From assembly GCA_030267965.1 (NCBI GenBank), contig BRYA01000744.1, positions 1 through 36,818 of the forward strand: a DNA stretch of 36,818 bases. Reading direction: 5' to 3'. Shown here in pieces: positions 17,941 to 29,884 of the stretch. Each line of letters begins with the position of its first letter. Position 1 is the stretch's first letter. Source of the DNA: Triparma columacea (lineage: Eukaryota > Sar > Bolidophyceae > Parmales > Triparmaceae). Under the pieces are notes generated by a model. The model saw only the letters and a list, made by a program, of their open reading frames with translations, was not told the DNA's origin and did not search any database. Both the position numbers and the translations under genes were made by a program.

Positions 17941-20900
17941 TTATTCCACCTCAACGCTCTGATCCACCTTGTTCTTGACCCTCAAGAGAGCTGCTCCTAG
18001 CGCAACGTCGTCCTCTTCGTCCTCACTTTCCAAATCCTTCAGGCCAGTCTTAATATAGCTGTTGACGAGGTCCTCCACAATTTTCTTGTCAACCGGCGAA
18101 AGGTCGCCTGCGCCTAGGCCCGGGTCGGACTGGTTGAGGGCTTTGTTCGGTGATGAGGGCGGACTTATCTCGTCCTCATCATCCGACGAAACAACTTCCT
18201 CCGAAACAACTTCCTCCGAAACAACTTCCTCCGAAACAACTTCCTCCGATCTCTTTTGTTTCACGGGGGATGAGGGAGGGCTTATCTCTCCATCGTCCTC
18301 GTCATCTGTGTACTCCTCCTCGCCCTCCTCATCCTCAACTTCCTCCGCCTTGCCCTCGCCCCCTCCCCTTTCCACGAAGATCAACTCGGCGTTAATTTTG
18401 GCCCTGGTCTTGTCTTCCCCCTCCGCCTCTGCTCCCATCTCCCCCCCGACTCCTAGCCACTTCTCCGTAAAGCTCTTTCTCCTTGACCCTCCATCCTTAG
18501 CCTCCTCTTCTTCCTCAACCACTTCCACCTCCTCCTCTCCCGACGAGCTCTGCACATCTTCATCGACCTCCTCTCCGGAATCCTCTTTCACGTTGCTCCC
18601 AACCCCAAGGTCTTCTTCCATTCGTTTTAACTTAACCAAAACATCAAGCTCGCTGTTACTTCTCGTCAAGCTATCGCCTACGCCTTGAGGCTTGTCCTGC
18701 ACCACCTCTTCCATCTTGGACCTGATGTCGTCGGCATGCTCAGGCTGCCCCCACTTTGAGCGCTGCTGGTCCATCATGAGCTCCCTCTCCTCGTCCGTGA
18801 CGCTTTTGACGCTGAAGCCGCCCCCTTCCCCGATTGCCATGCCGCCGCTTCCACTTCCGCTGCTACTACCGGCAATAACCAGTACCTCGTCCTCATTCAG
18901 GTCATTCTCGTCCTCAAATCCATCGTCTGCGAAATCGTCCTCATAATCCAACTGATATCTGCCCCCTCTCTCATTGTCTTCAACTCTTACGACGTCTCTC
19001 TGTTCCCTAACTACGAAGCCGCTTCGGCCGAATTGCTCCGAAGTCGGGCCAGAGTCGTCTTCGATGCTAGCCTCAGTCGCTCCGCCCCCCAATCCATCCC
19101 CCATCTCCCCAGCCTCCCCAAGTCCCCCCGCCGCCTCAGCCTCGACCACTGCTTCTCCAACCGTCTGCAGCTCCCTACCGAACCTTGCCGCCTCCTTCCC
19201 CCTACTGCTCTCTGGACCCCGAATATACATGAGCAGACTCTCGGACTTAAGAGACATCTCGGCGGGATCGTTACGGCTCCTAGTTGCGGTGGTTACATCT
19301 GCCGCCCCAAACACTTCCGCTACATTAGCCACATCCTCAGAGAAAAAGTGGGACTTGGAAGTCATCCCCCCGTCGCCTCCTTCATTGTAGCCCCCCTGCG
19401 GCATCATTGTCCGCCTAAGAGCATCGTTAGGGTTCACCGGAGGAGCAGCGGTGGAGGCCATGCCAGCCATTGTCTCCTTGGTCCCGCTAGCAAAGTTTCT
19501 TTTGGAGTTCATCGCATTCAGCGCCCGGAAGTTGGGCAGCTTCCCCTGGTCCCTCGCAGAGTGGAGGAGCTTCCTGTGAGGGGCGTAGCCCCCCGTCGTC
19601 GAGGAAAACCCATTGTCGTTCTGCCACTGCTGAACAAAGGCGTCGCTGAGGTCGACCTCAGTCGCACCGCCGTCTCCACTCAAGGCCGCCGCATTTTCCT
19701 CCGGCTGTCCGCCACCGCCGCCCATCATGGTTTGCCCGAAGGGCATTGCGTCCTGACCCACTGCATGGAATTGACTGTCCGCGCGAAGAGACTGCTCTAG
19801 CTGATCCTCGCTAGACGCTACGTCGTTCTCTCCACTGTAAACGGGGGGCCTTGACGAGGAGTCCCAGCTCGGAGGAGGCCTAACGTCCCTTGAAAACCGA
19901 TCGACGTCGCTCTTGAACCTATTTTGGAACTCAGTTAGAGGCTGAGAGTAATCTTCCTCTACGGAGCTGCGCAAAAGTTCCATGTTCTTCGTAAAGGGAG
20001 AGCTCTCTCTCATCATCTCGTTCGGGTCGATAGTGAAAAAGTCACCAGGCCGAAGGCCAGGCGCGCCGACCTTAGGGGGGGGGCTTCGTTGGGACATGAC
20101 CTTGTCCATCATGGCCAGCTGTTGTGTCTCCCTCAAGGTTGAGGGGGGAGCATTCGAGCGAGACGTGTGGGGAGTGGGCTCTCTGGCGCTCGGGAGTGGG
20201 CTCCGGTGGCTAGGAATCGTACCCCGAGCGGACGGAGGTGCGGTGGCCACGGCGAGCGCCGCTGGGGCGGCTGATTGCTCGACGTTTTTGCGGTTCATTC
20301 TCTTCAGGGCTGCAGCTTCCTGCTGGGCTTGCAGGAGTTCCAAGTTTTCCTGCTCCTGCTCCTGCTTCTTACGTTTCACCTCTTCCTCCTCGGCCTTCAG
20401 GCGTTCGTTCTCCATCTGGATTCGCATCCACTCCTTTGCGTCCTCCTCCTTCTCCCTGGCCTCCTCTTCTGCCTTCTTCCTCCGTTTCTCTTCAATCTGC
20501 TGCTGGAGGGCATTTCGTTGCATCTCCGCAGCAGACAACTTGCGGGCATCGGGGGGGTTGGGATTTGTGAAGGAGTGGAAGGAGGGAGGCTGGGGATCTG
20601 CGGGCCTCTGAACTCGGTTATTTTGGCGGCCGGGAGCGAACCCAAGGGCAGCACCAGTACCCGTCGCGCCATAAACGTCCGCCACCATTTTCTGGCGTGT
20701 CGCAGCGTTCGCGCCAGCGGGAGTGGGCGGCTCAGGAGCATTCTCGTAAATCGGAGCGGGATCATATGCCTCTTCGTTGGAAATTTGGCGAATTAAGTTG
20801 GAGCGCTTCTTGAGGTCCGCAACGCCTCCGGGGTCGCCACCACCGCCTAGGCGCCTTCTTCCGAAAGGACCGTCAACGTACTCGTCTGGGGACATCAACT

Positions 20901-23699
20901 GCTGGTTTTGGATCGGCTTCGGAGGGGAATCATACTTGGCATCGTACTCCTGCTGCTCCCTCTTTTGTCTAAGCTTCTTCTCCTCGTTGGACCTCATTTG
21001 CTCCCTCAGCTGTGCCGCGTACTGGGCCTTGGAGGTCATAGCAGCATTGTTGGCCTGTTCAGGTTGGTAGTGCTGGACTACTGGGCGAGGGGAGGAGGAA
21101 GCAGTAAAATTGGAGTTGGAGTGGGGGGCGTTCACGATGGAACCAAAATTGGAAGAAAGGTGATCCTCGTAGGCAGGCGACACGTTGGGTGGGGGGAAAT
21201 CGCTGGTCTGATCAGGCGATAGGAGCGCGCGCTCCCTTGAGAGCTCGGAGATGCGAGATTGCTTGGTGCGCTGCTCCTTCTCGCGAATCTGCTGCTCAAG
21301 GTAACGGCGGTACTCGGCTTTGTTGCTGACGGCCTGCTGGTGCTTTGGGTTGATGTTGTTACTGTATAGAGTTGAGAGCCCCTGGCCGAATTTTTCAACA
21401 GGTTCGTTGGGCTGCTCGGATGGGAAGAAGCGCGGGGAAACAGGAGGGGTCTTGTGAGGAGGGACGCGGTTGGGGGAGTTGTAGTTGGTGATCGGTTGGT
21501 GTTGAGGTTGCGAGGCATATCTGTATCGCTGCTGTTGTTGCTGCTGCTTGTTAGGGGATTGCAAGTAAGCAGGAGTCTGATTGATAGGCGAGGAGACGTT
21601 CTGGGCCTGCTGTTTCTGGTAGATCTGCTCCTGGAGTTGTTTAGCGTAGAGCTGCTGAGCACTGTGGCGAGCAAAGCGAGCCGCGTAAAGGTTTGTGTTG
21701 TTAGTTCTTAGAACTGGGATTTCTTCTTCTCAATTTTCTCACCTGAGATGGTTCATTTCGACAGGCTGCTGGTGCTGCTGGGGCGGAGGGGCGGCCGTGA
21801 AGGGGAAGGCGGCCCGAGGGGGTTCATTCTTCTCTAATTCGAGGTCGCGCTGCCTCTGCATCTCATTATCCTGCTGCTGTTGTTTGAGCGCAGCGAGGTA
21901 TTCGTTTTGCTGTCTGTTCTTCTTGGCTAGCGCCTCCTTCTCCTCCCTCATTCTTTCGTTCTGAGCGCTCTGGATCCTCCTCCTCTTCTCAGCTTCGGCA
22001 TTCATCATATCCTCCTGCAATTTGTTCTGATTCGCAAACTGCTCTACAAGTTCTTGCCTCTTGGTTTGCTGTTGCCTCGGAGGAGACGCCTGCTTCCGGA
22101 GCTGCTCCTGCTTCCGGAGCTGCTCCCTACGGGCAGCGGGGGAGACTTGGGATGGCATTGGGATAGAGGTCAGCGGGGAAGAACTGTGCTTGGAGGTAAG
22201 CTTCTCCTGGAGCTCGTTGTTGCGCTTCTCCTGCATCTGCCTGTCGAGCGCGATGGCATACTCCTGCTGTTTCTTCCTCTCCTCAATGGCCTTTGTCTGC
22301 TCCTCCGCCTGCCTCTGCTGGTGGGCCTGCTGGATCGCGATGGAGTTGCGCTGGCGATTGAGCTGCGGGGATCGGAGCAGGTGCCGCGATCGAAGTGAGA
22401 CATGCGGATGGGGTTGATTGAGTTAGTAATAGAATTACAATACTAAACATTTTTGCGTTCTTACCTCCTGCTTCTTGGCTTCGTAGTCCGCCTGAAGGGC
22501 GTTGTGAGAGTGTGATGCCTTGGCTATTGAGTCCTGGGCAATTTGCGAACGGAGGAGATCGCCGTAATTATTTTTAGCAGCTGCAGCCTTCTCGGACGGA
22601 AAGCGTGGAGGCGAGGCGGCGGCAGGGGCAAAGCGTTGTGCGGAGGTGGCTTTCGCCATAGAGTCTTGTTCAATCTGAGACCGGAGAAGATCGCCGTAAT
22701 TGTTGTCACGGGGTTTAGGCCTCTCGGACGGAAATCGTGGGGGCGAAGGCAAGGCATTGGGAGGTGGGTCTTCGTCCTGGGCCTGGACCTGGGAGGCGAT
22801 TTTTGGGGAGGAAGACGATTTAAATTCCTGAAGAACTTCGACTTGGAGTCGGTCCATCTCCTTCTGAATGTCAGCTTCAAAAGGATCCGTAGGAACATCC
22901 GCCTTTGAGACCGACGAACCGTCCACGATGGAGGAGACGGTGGTGACATCGCCACCCTGTGGGGAGGAGCGAGAGAGAGAGAGAGTGAAGGGTTGCATTA
23001 GCGGGAAGTTGGGAGCGGAGAATGCATGTTGGCGCTCATTTACGGCTTCGCTTTTCTCTCACCTCGCGAAGACGCTGCTGGAGCAAGCGAACTTTGGCGT
23101 CGAAATCAGGATTGTGGCCCTCCGCGGGAGCGGCAGCGGAGGGGTTGGAAGTAGAGTTCGAATCGGATGCCGCGTTGGCACTGAGGAGCTCGTGGTGGGA
23201 GCCTATCTGGCTGCTCTCAGAGCGAGCGTTCCTAAGGGTGCCGTGAACATCAGGGGGGCCACCATTGCTCTCTTCCCTCAGCTTCTGTTCAGCCCTAGGG
23301 TTCGCCGCCACAGTACCTGATGTTCCGAAGGGAGCCAAGAGGTACGTGGGGGTGGGTTTCGTGGTAGGCGGCAGGGTTGGAGGCACATTCCCAGGAAAAT
23401 TCTCTATGCCTAGGGGGGGTTTCACATCAGGAACTGGATTTATGTTGTTGTGCGTCCGCGGCACGAAGGGGCGCACAGGAGGCGGAGATCGAACAGGAGA
23501 GGCATTAGGATTCACCTTGGGTGGCGGGCGCAAAGGGCGATTGGAATTTCTCTCGGCGTACTGGAAGAGGGGGTAAAGGAGGGGGGGGAGGTTGTGAGAA
23601 AGGGGAAACGGAGTGGAGAAGGTTATTGAGGGGGTTACGAACCTGACGACGCCTCATCTCATGCACCTCAGCGCGCGTCAAACCGACAGAAGAAGACAT
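17941..23699 (-). CDS. CSPP1-like centrosome/cilium coiled-coil protein, five exons
   Basis: Exons 23699-23643, 23560-23063, 22956-22465, 22362-21743 and 21706-17941 join in phase with GT-AG sites to give 1810 residues. The start is a true ATG (MSSSVGLTRAEVHEM). The protein is low-complexity and charged. It carries at least eight copies of a Y-x3-L-x2-Q-[IM] motif (NNYGDLLRSQIEQDS twice, EYAIALDRQMQEK, LYAKQLQEQIYQK, AEYRRYLEQQIREKE, AQYAAQLREQMRSNE and relatives). ALQQQIEEKRRKKAEEEA is followed by a coiled coil, and the C-terminal third is acidic with SPPSSP motifs. The motif and the QQQIEEKRRK segment resemble CSPP1/CCDC66 family proteins of spindle poles and ciliary axonemes; that assignment is inferred. 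Introns are 82, 106, 102 and a very short 36 nt. It is divergent from the coiled-coil gene at 23957. Confidence 0.7.
18187..18249 (-). repeat. 15-nt tandem repeat in the CSPP1-like gene, four units
   Basis: CGAAACAACTTCCTC is repeated four times with perfect 15-nt period and encodes SEEVV pentads. It lies between two copies of an EISPPSSP motif in the acidic C-terminal region and is probably length-variable between strains. Confidence 0.9.
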
Positions 23700-23956
23700 G
23701 GCTTGGAGGGAGGGAAGCGAGCCTCAAGGGGGGGAGAGGTGAATAATACAGATAAGGGATTGGACGGGGCAAAGATTGTGTTGTGGCGGTTCAGAAATTA
23801 TATTTTAGTTGGCGTTGGCAGTGGCGTGTCGTGTACAGGCTTGAGGCTTTTGGAAGAAGGGTTGTGCAGGAAAAAGAAAGCAAAGTTAAAAAAGGAGGGA
23901 GGAAAGAAGAAACACAATCGAAGAGAAATCGCTATAATACCACGCTTCTGGCAGGC
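23700..23956. promoter_or_regulatory. Candidate bidirectional promoter, CSPP1-like / coiled-coil gene
   Basis: A 257-nt interval separates the two divergent ATGs. The plus-strand frame is open through part of it only from non-ATG codons. I found no clear TATA box and no RFX-type X-box, which might have been expected for a ciliary gene. Confidence 0.4.
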
Positions 23957-24781
23957 ATGGATGCAAACATACACGACGATGTGGATAAAAGTATTCTGGC
24001 GGCAAGCGTTCAAGAGTTTTTAAAGTTGGCAAAGGAGATTGAGGAGGAAGACGAGGAAATTTTGTATGTGGGCAAAGATAGTGGGGGGGGGGGTGACTTT
24101 CTATTTGGGGCGGATGAGATAGCAGAGTGGAATAGGAGAAAAAAGGCTGACGAGGAGAAGAAGGAAAAGGAGGAGAGGAGGAGGGTGGCCGAGGAAGAGG
24201 AGAAGAGGAGGGTGGCAGAGGAAGAGGAGAGAAAGAGAGTGACAGAGGAGAAGGAGAAGGAGGAGGAGGAGGAGAGGAGGAGGAGATTGGCGGAGGAGCA
24301 GGAGGAAAAGGAAAGGAGGAGGGTGGTGGAGGAGAAGGAGGAAGAAGAGAGGAGGAAGGTGGTGGAGAAGGAAGAAGAAGAGAGGAAAGAAGAGGGCAAG
24401 GCAGAGGCAGACTTGAGTTTCTCAACGATGAGCTGGGGGGCGTACAGCGATAGTGCGGCGGGTTTAGGTTTTAGGGGGGATGGGGATGGAGAGAAAACGA
24501 TGCTTTCAAGTGTTGAGGTACTTCGGGGTTCGCTGGGGGGGCTGCATGTTTACGGAATGGAGGAGCAGGAAGAGGAGGAAGATTTTTTTTTCGAGGAGAA
24601 GGCTGTTGGTGCTGATGCTGATGCTGACGCTGATGCGGCCGACGTGGGACTCAAGTTGATAAAGGAGGCTAGGAAGTTGGCTAGCACCAACTCGATAGAG
24701 GATTTGAAAAGGGAGACTGCATGGGCTGAGCAAGCTATTATTAACAGGATGGAGTATTTAAGTGCGTGCGGGAGAGGTTGA
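23957..24781 (+). CDS. Highly charged coiled-coil protein of unknown function
   Basis: The first in-frame ATG is at 23957 (MDANIHDDVD), 274 residues; the frame upstream is open but lacks ATG. A short amphipathic N-terminal helix (ILAASVQEFLKLAKEIEEE) is followed by about 110 residues of E/K/R-rich single-helix or coiled-coil sequence (RRRVAEEEEKRRVAEEEE repeats). Then come a linker with an Asp-Ala dipeptide run (ADADADADAAD) and a C-terminal helix (LKLIKEARKLASTNSIEDLK). I do not recognise a family. The stop is only 76 nt before the helicase ATG on the same strand. An 85-nt GT-AG interval (24762-24846) would fuse this frame to the helicase in phase, so it may instead be the N-terminus of that protein. 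Confidence 0.6.
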   Translation: MDANIHDDVDKSILAASVQEFLKLAKEIEEEDEEILYVGKDSGGGGDFLFGADEIAEWNRRKKADEEKKEKEERRRVAEEEEKRRVAEEEERKRVTEEKEKEEEEERRRRLAEEQEEKERRRVVEEKEEEERRKVVEKEEEERKEEGKAEADLSFSTMSWGAYSDSAAGLGFRGDGDGEKTMLSSVEVLRGSLGGLHVYGMEEQEEEEDFFFEEKAVGADADADADAADVGLKLIKEARKLASTNSIEDLKRETAWAEQAIINRMEYLSACGRG

Positions 24782-24857
24782 CGTAATAATAGCATGGACT
24801 TTCAAAAACTCTTTTCGTGGTCTATGTCATTTTTTTGGGCAAGTAGCAAAAGTCAAT

Positions 24858-27800
24858 ATGCCAAGAACAAAAAAAGGACGACGAAACGGTGGAGGGGGTG
24901 GGGGTGGGGGGTATGGCGGCGGCAGTAATTACTACGGAAGTGGTGGCGGCGGAGAAGCCTCTGGTAACCCATATGGGGATAGTGGTGGCGGAGGAGGTGG
25001 AGGAGGACGGAGGAATAATCCCAAGGCACACGGCTTTGGTAGGAACAATCACGGCAATAGCATGCATGGGAGGTTCAATCATCAGCAAAATGCGAAGCAG
25101 ATGAGGAAACAGGCCAACCGTGAAAGAGAAATGGGGAAAATGAGGGAGGCTGCCGCACGAAAGGCACAGAAGGCCATTAGAGCTGCGGTCCAGGGTTGGA
25201 AAGATCCAGGTGTGTGATTCATCTTTTCGATACTTTGCTTTTTCTACCCTCGTCGATCCATAATCTTACCATTTACTTCCCCAAACTCCCCCCTCCAGTC
25301 GCAAACTTGTCGAGCCTCTCCTTTCCTGGGACTGACGCTGCCGCCCAGGCTTACGCAAGCTACAAGCAGGCGTCTTCATACGGCCCGGCTTTCACCCTGT
25401 TTGGAGAGGTGAANNNNNNNNNNNNNNNNNNNNNNNNNNNNNNNNNNNNNNNNNNNNNNNNNNNNNNNNNNNNNNNNNNNNNNNNNNNNNNNNNNNNNNN
25501 NNNNNNNNNNNNNNNNNNNNNNNNNNNNNNNNNNNNNNNNNNNNNNNNNNNNNNNNNNNNNNNNNNNNNNNNNNNNNNNNNNNNNNNNNNNNNNNNNNNN
25601 NNNNNNNNNNNNNNNNNNNNNNNNNNNNNNNNNNNNNNNNNNNNNNNNNNNNNNNNNNNNNNNNNNNNNNNNNNNNNNNNNNNNNNNNNNNNNNNNNNNN
25701 NNNNNNNNNNNNNNNNNNNNNNNNNNNNNNNNNNNNNNNNNNNNNNNNNNNNNNNNNNNNNNNNNNNNNNNNNNNNNNNNNNNNNNNNNNNNNNNNNNNN
25801 NNNNNNNNNNNNNNNNNNNNNNNNNNNNNNNNNNNNNNNNNNNNNNNNNNNNNNNNNNNNNNNNNNNNNNNNNNNNNNNNNNNNNNNNNNNNNNNNNNNN
25901 NNNNNNNNNNNNNNNNNNNNNNNNNNNNNNNNNNNNNNNNNNNNNNNNNNNNNNNNNNNNNNNNNNNNNNNNNNNNNNNNNNNNNNNNNNNNNNNNNNNN
26001 NNNNNNNNNNNNNNNNNNNNNNNNNNNNNNNNNNNNNNNNNNNNNNNNNNNNNNNNNNNNNNNNNNNNNNNNNNNNNNNNNNNNNNNNNNNNNNNNNNNN
26101 NNNNNNNNNNNNNNNNNNNNNAAACTGCAAAAGGTCAAGGCGGCGGGCGCCAACGACATCATCGTCAAGGTTTTGACCTCTTCCAACCCCGAGGAGGTGG
26201 TGAGCTCTGCCGCGTCCCCTTACTCCGTCGGGGGTGCCACCCAACCCTCCAAGGGGCCCAGCGCCGAGGCCCTCGCCAATAATCCACAGCTCGCGGCCAT
26301 CATGGAGAACCTGAGGCGGGCTAACCCTTCCCTTTACAACAACATGCAGGGGCAGGGGGGAGGAGGGGGAGGTTACGGCGGGGGACGCGGCGGCTTGCCG
26401 GACCGTGCTTCCAACCTGAACCCCTCTCAGAGGGCGGCGATGGATGCGGCCATGAATAGAAGGCTGACCCTGGTGCAGGGTCCCCCGGGGACTGGAAAGA
26501 CGAGTAGTAGTACCGCCATCGTTCAGGCTTGGATTGACAAAGTGAAGGCCACCAACAGGGGGGGCATGGGAAACGACAAGATTTTCTGCGGTTCCGACTC
26601 CAATATAGCAGTGGACAACCTCCTCGAGGGGCTCCTCAAGAAGGGCGTCCGGGCTGTCAGGGTCGGCCGGCCAGAGTCTGCCTCCCCTCACCTCCTCGAG
26701 TACTGCGTCGAAGAGATGGCATCTCGAGCGAAAAAGGAGGCCATCATGCGCAACCCAAACGACAAGAACGGCATCGCCAACGCTGGGCACCAGACGAAGC
26801 AGCGCATGATCAAGGGCGCCGAGGTGATCTGCGCTACTTGCATCGGCGCCGCAGCAGGCTACCTCTCGAATTTCTCCTTCTGCCACATTCTCGTCGACGA
26901 GGCCAGCCAGTGCCACGAACTAAGGTAAGCGACGAGCGACGAGTAATTGGATGCATGCGCTTTCCCTAACCCCACGGCTTCGCTCACCACAGTTGTCTCG
27001 TTCCCCTGGTCCACGGTTGCGAACAGCTCGTCCTTGTCGGCGATCACTGCCAGCTCCCTCCTACCATCTCCTGCGACGCAGCCAAGAGGGACGGCCTGGG
27101 GGTGAGCCTCTTCGACAGGCTCGTCCAGAGCGGGGTCCCGACATTTATGCTCGACACACAATATAGGATGCACCCTAAGATCGCCGAGTTTGCCAGCGAC
27201 GCCTTTTACGGCGGCAAGGTGAAGAATGGTGTCCCCAAGTCCGCCCGTCCTACCATCAGAGGAATCCAGTGGCCGGTCGAAGGCAATGGTGTGATGCTCA
27301 TCAATACTGCGCACGGGCAAGAGGCCTCCGACGGGGTCAGTAAGAGCAACCAGGCCGAGGCCGACATTGTCTCCCGGATAGTCGCCGATGTGCTCAAGGC
27401 TGGGGAGATCGGCTACAACGACATTGGCATTATCTCCCCCTACAGCGCGCAGGTTCGGCTGCTCAGGCAGACCCTGAGGTGGGCTAGGGACGAGGCGAAA
27501 CAGCAGACCATGCACGAGAGGCAGATGTACGAACAGCGCTGGAACATGCCGGGCTTCGGGGGGGGGGGGACATATAATAACAACATGCCCCCACCCCCGA
27601 CACCAAAAAATCTCGAGATCAGCTCGGTGGACGGCTTCCAGGGTCGCGAAAAGGCCCTTATAATATTCTCTGCGGTCCGCGCCAACAACAACGGAAGCGT
27701 CGGTTTCCTCCGCGACTGGCGGCGCTGCAATGTCGCCATAACCAGGGCGCAGAGGGGTCTCGTGGTCCTCGGTCACGCCCAGACGCTCCAGTACGACAAG

Positions 27801-28046
27801 AGGAGCTTCGGGCCTTACCTTGACTACTGCCTTGAGAACGGTTTCATCGACGGGGTCGAGGCCAAGCCCGGGAGCTACGATAAAAAGGCGACGCAGGCGA
27901 TGGCGAAGGTTTACGATATCACGGCGAACGGGAACGTGGAGGGATTAGAGAGGAACGCGACGACTGGGCAGGTTGGAATGCAGGGGGGGGTTGTGGTACC
28001 TGACGGTGTCATGCAGGCAGTCAACCCGAGGAGTGATGTGCTATAA
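24858..28046 (+). CDS. UPF1-like SF1 RNA/DNA helicase, interrupted by an assembly gap
   Basis: Exon 1 is 24858-25209 (MPRTKKGRRNGG, glycine-rich, then a basic helix). Exon 2 starts at 25299, runs into 708 Ns (25414-26121), resumes in frame and ends at 26924. Exon 3 is 26993-28046. About 618 residues follow the gap and hold the whole helicase core: Walker A GPPGTGKTSS, motif Ia SDSNIAVDNLLEGLL, Walker B VDEASQ, motif III VGDHCQLPP, QYRMHP, motif V SVDGFQGREK and motif VI VAITRAQRG. This order and wording match SF1B helicases of the UPF1/IGHMBP2/SEN1 group, which unwind RNA or RNA-DNA hybrids 5' to 3'. No UPF1 cysteine-histidine domain is visible, although part could be in the gap, so UPF1 itself is not claimed. 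Introns of 89 and 68 nt have C-rich acceptors; the frame across the gap is unverified. Confidence 0.88.
25414..26121. other. Assembly gap (708 N)
   Basis: An unresolved run of N within the helicase gene. The bases just before it read GGAGAG|GTGAA, which could be a splice donor, so the hidden part may include an intron as well as the region N-terminal to the helicase core. Confidence 1.
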
Positions 28047-28237
28047 ATTATTAGGGAGGGGAGGAATCGGTGTGGAGGGGAGGGGGGTAGAGGGCTACGT
28101 AAAGAAGGAGAGTCGCAATTTTTTATTGAAGTTTTTAAAGTTTTATTTAAGTAACCGTGGTCCCGCCATCCCCGTAACCGTAGTTCCACTATCCCTTCCC
28201 TCTCGCTCCCCGACGTTTTGCTACCGTCGCTCCCGTT

Positions 28238-29884
28238 TTAACCCATGGTGACACCAAGTCCCCAGGTAGCGTTGGCGAAGTCTGACGCCTTGACCTGCAC
28301 TGCTGGGGTGATGGTGACCTTCTTGGCGACCTCCTTGACGAGGACGGCTGAGAGGACCCCGTCGGAGGTTGCCTTGCCCTTGACGATTCCGAAGGGGGCG
28401 TTGAAGGAGGCTCCGGCTGTCATGGCACCGAGGGGGGCGGAGGCGGAGTGGGTGGAGGAGGTACCGACGACGAGGTCGGAGTTGACCTTGTATTTAAGCC
28501 CGAGGTCGACTGAGGAAAGCTTGTCGGACATGACGGAGGCGAAGAGAGGTCCGCTGGAATAGCTGGCTCCGACCGAGTACTTGTCGAGGCTTCCTCCGGC
28601 GATCTTGTAGGTGGCTGATCCCCCGAAAGCGAGGTCGCCCTTGGAGGCGGCGAGGGAGGCGGCAACCTGCTTGAGCTCGATGATGTCCATCTCGGCGGTC
28701 ATGCCAATAGCGCCCTTGGTGTATTCGACTCCGAGGTCGCCGTTCTGAGCATCATCACCCTTGAAGGTGAACTTGAGGCCGGGGGCAACGCCGGTGAGGG
28801 AGGTCTCCATGACGTGCGAGCCGTCAGGCTGAGCAGAGAAGAGGCAACACGAGAAGAGGAGAGGTTAGCCGGGTTAGGTTAGGTTATAGGTGCATCTACC
28901 GAACAAAGCGATGTGGCCAGCGTTGTCTCGTGAATTCTTCGAAAATTGGTGGATTCTCTCTCACCTTCATCTGGAGCTTGTCAATGGAGAAGCCGGATCC
29001 GGCGGCCCACTTGAAGGAGAGCTTGGAGAGGAGGGAGGTGGAGCCCTTGGTCTGTGCGATAGAAGAGCGGAAGGGAGGTCGTAAGGGAGGCCATTTGAAT
29101 GGGAAGGTGTTGAGGAAGGAGTTGAGAGAGGGGGGGGGGGTGGATGAGATAACGTGGATGAGATAACGGGAAATAACGTTACATAGTGGGTTTCATCGCA
29201 TTGGCTTGGCTCCTTACCTTGCGCTCGGTCTCGGAGGTGACTCCGACGGGTCCGGCCTTGGTCTTAATCTTGCAGGTGACCTTCTTGGTGTAGTCGTCTC
29301 CGAAGAAGTCTGTTTAGGGGGGTAGGGGGGGCGATTGGGGGGGAGATAGGGGGGGCAGTGAGGGGTGGGAGAGGGGTGAGAGGGGGGGGAGATGACCGGG
29401 GGGAGGGTATGGGGATAAATTTTCTGACATGGGCCGTTAAACGGGTTCGGGATCTTGTCAGTTTATGTTGTAATGATTAGTCATTCGGTATATTTTTGGG
29501 GTACTTTGGGGATATATATTTAGATATGGGATCACGAGGCAATGGAATATCAAAAAGGTGTCCTAAATGGTGATATATTGGACATTCCTAAGCTGACGCT
29601 GGTGCCATCATCTTTATGATACATTATCTGCATCTTTAGAGGGTTTATGTGAAGACACAATTGAACATGACGTCGTTGTAATAGATATAAAGAAAGATGT
29701 AGATTAAATGAAAGAAAAGGTAACGCAGAGTGTGTATATTTGTCCATTTTCAGCTACTCCCACTCGGGTGTCAGCAAGAACTGAGTTGCCAGGTGTTTGG
29801 GGAGGCATTGGAGGATATATTATAGCAGTCGAGGCGACGAGCCTTACCATCGGAGGGAGCAGAGATCTTTGAGAAGAGAGGCAT
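28238..29884 (-). CDS. VDAC: Voltage-dependent anion channel (mitochondrial porin), four exons
   Basis: Exons 29884-29848, 29309-29218, 29051-28965 and 28828-28238 join in phase to give 268 residues, near the family's 275-285. The start reads MPLFSKISAPSD and continues DFFGDDYTKK, the amphipathic N-terminal helix plus first strand. Alternating beta-strand patterning fills the rest (ETSLTGVAPGLKFTFKG, GGSATYKIAGGSLDKYSVGA, VDLGLKYKVNSDLVVG), ending WGLGVTMG like other porins. VDAC is the 19-strand outer-membrane barrel that passes ATP, ADP and metabolites. Introns are 538, 166 and 136 nt; the first is unusually long here, with a G-rich plus-strand block at its 3' end. It is divergent from CCDC103 and convergent with the helicase (191 nt between stops). 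Confidence 0.93.
29313..29362 (+). other. G-quadruplex-prone block in VDAC intron 1
   Basis: Four or more runs of six to seven G separated by one to seven bases fit the G3+N1-7 quadruplex pattern on the plus strand. On the transcribed VDAC strand this is a C-rich tract immediately before the exon 2 acceptor, so it probably serves as the polypyrimidine tract. Confidence 0.6.

Noticed and set aside
19033..20611. Several plus-strand frames of 170-255 codons
   Set aside because: All lie opposite exon 5 of the CSPP1-like gene, whose splice phases and motifs are coherent; the antisense frames have no recognisable features.
29313..29847. Separate gene or mobile element in the 538-nt VDAC intron
   Set aside because: No coding potential, terminal repeats or target duplication seen; the splice sites on both sides join VDAC exactly in phase.
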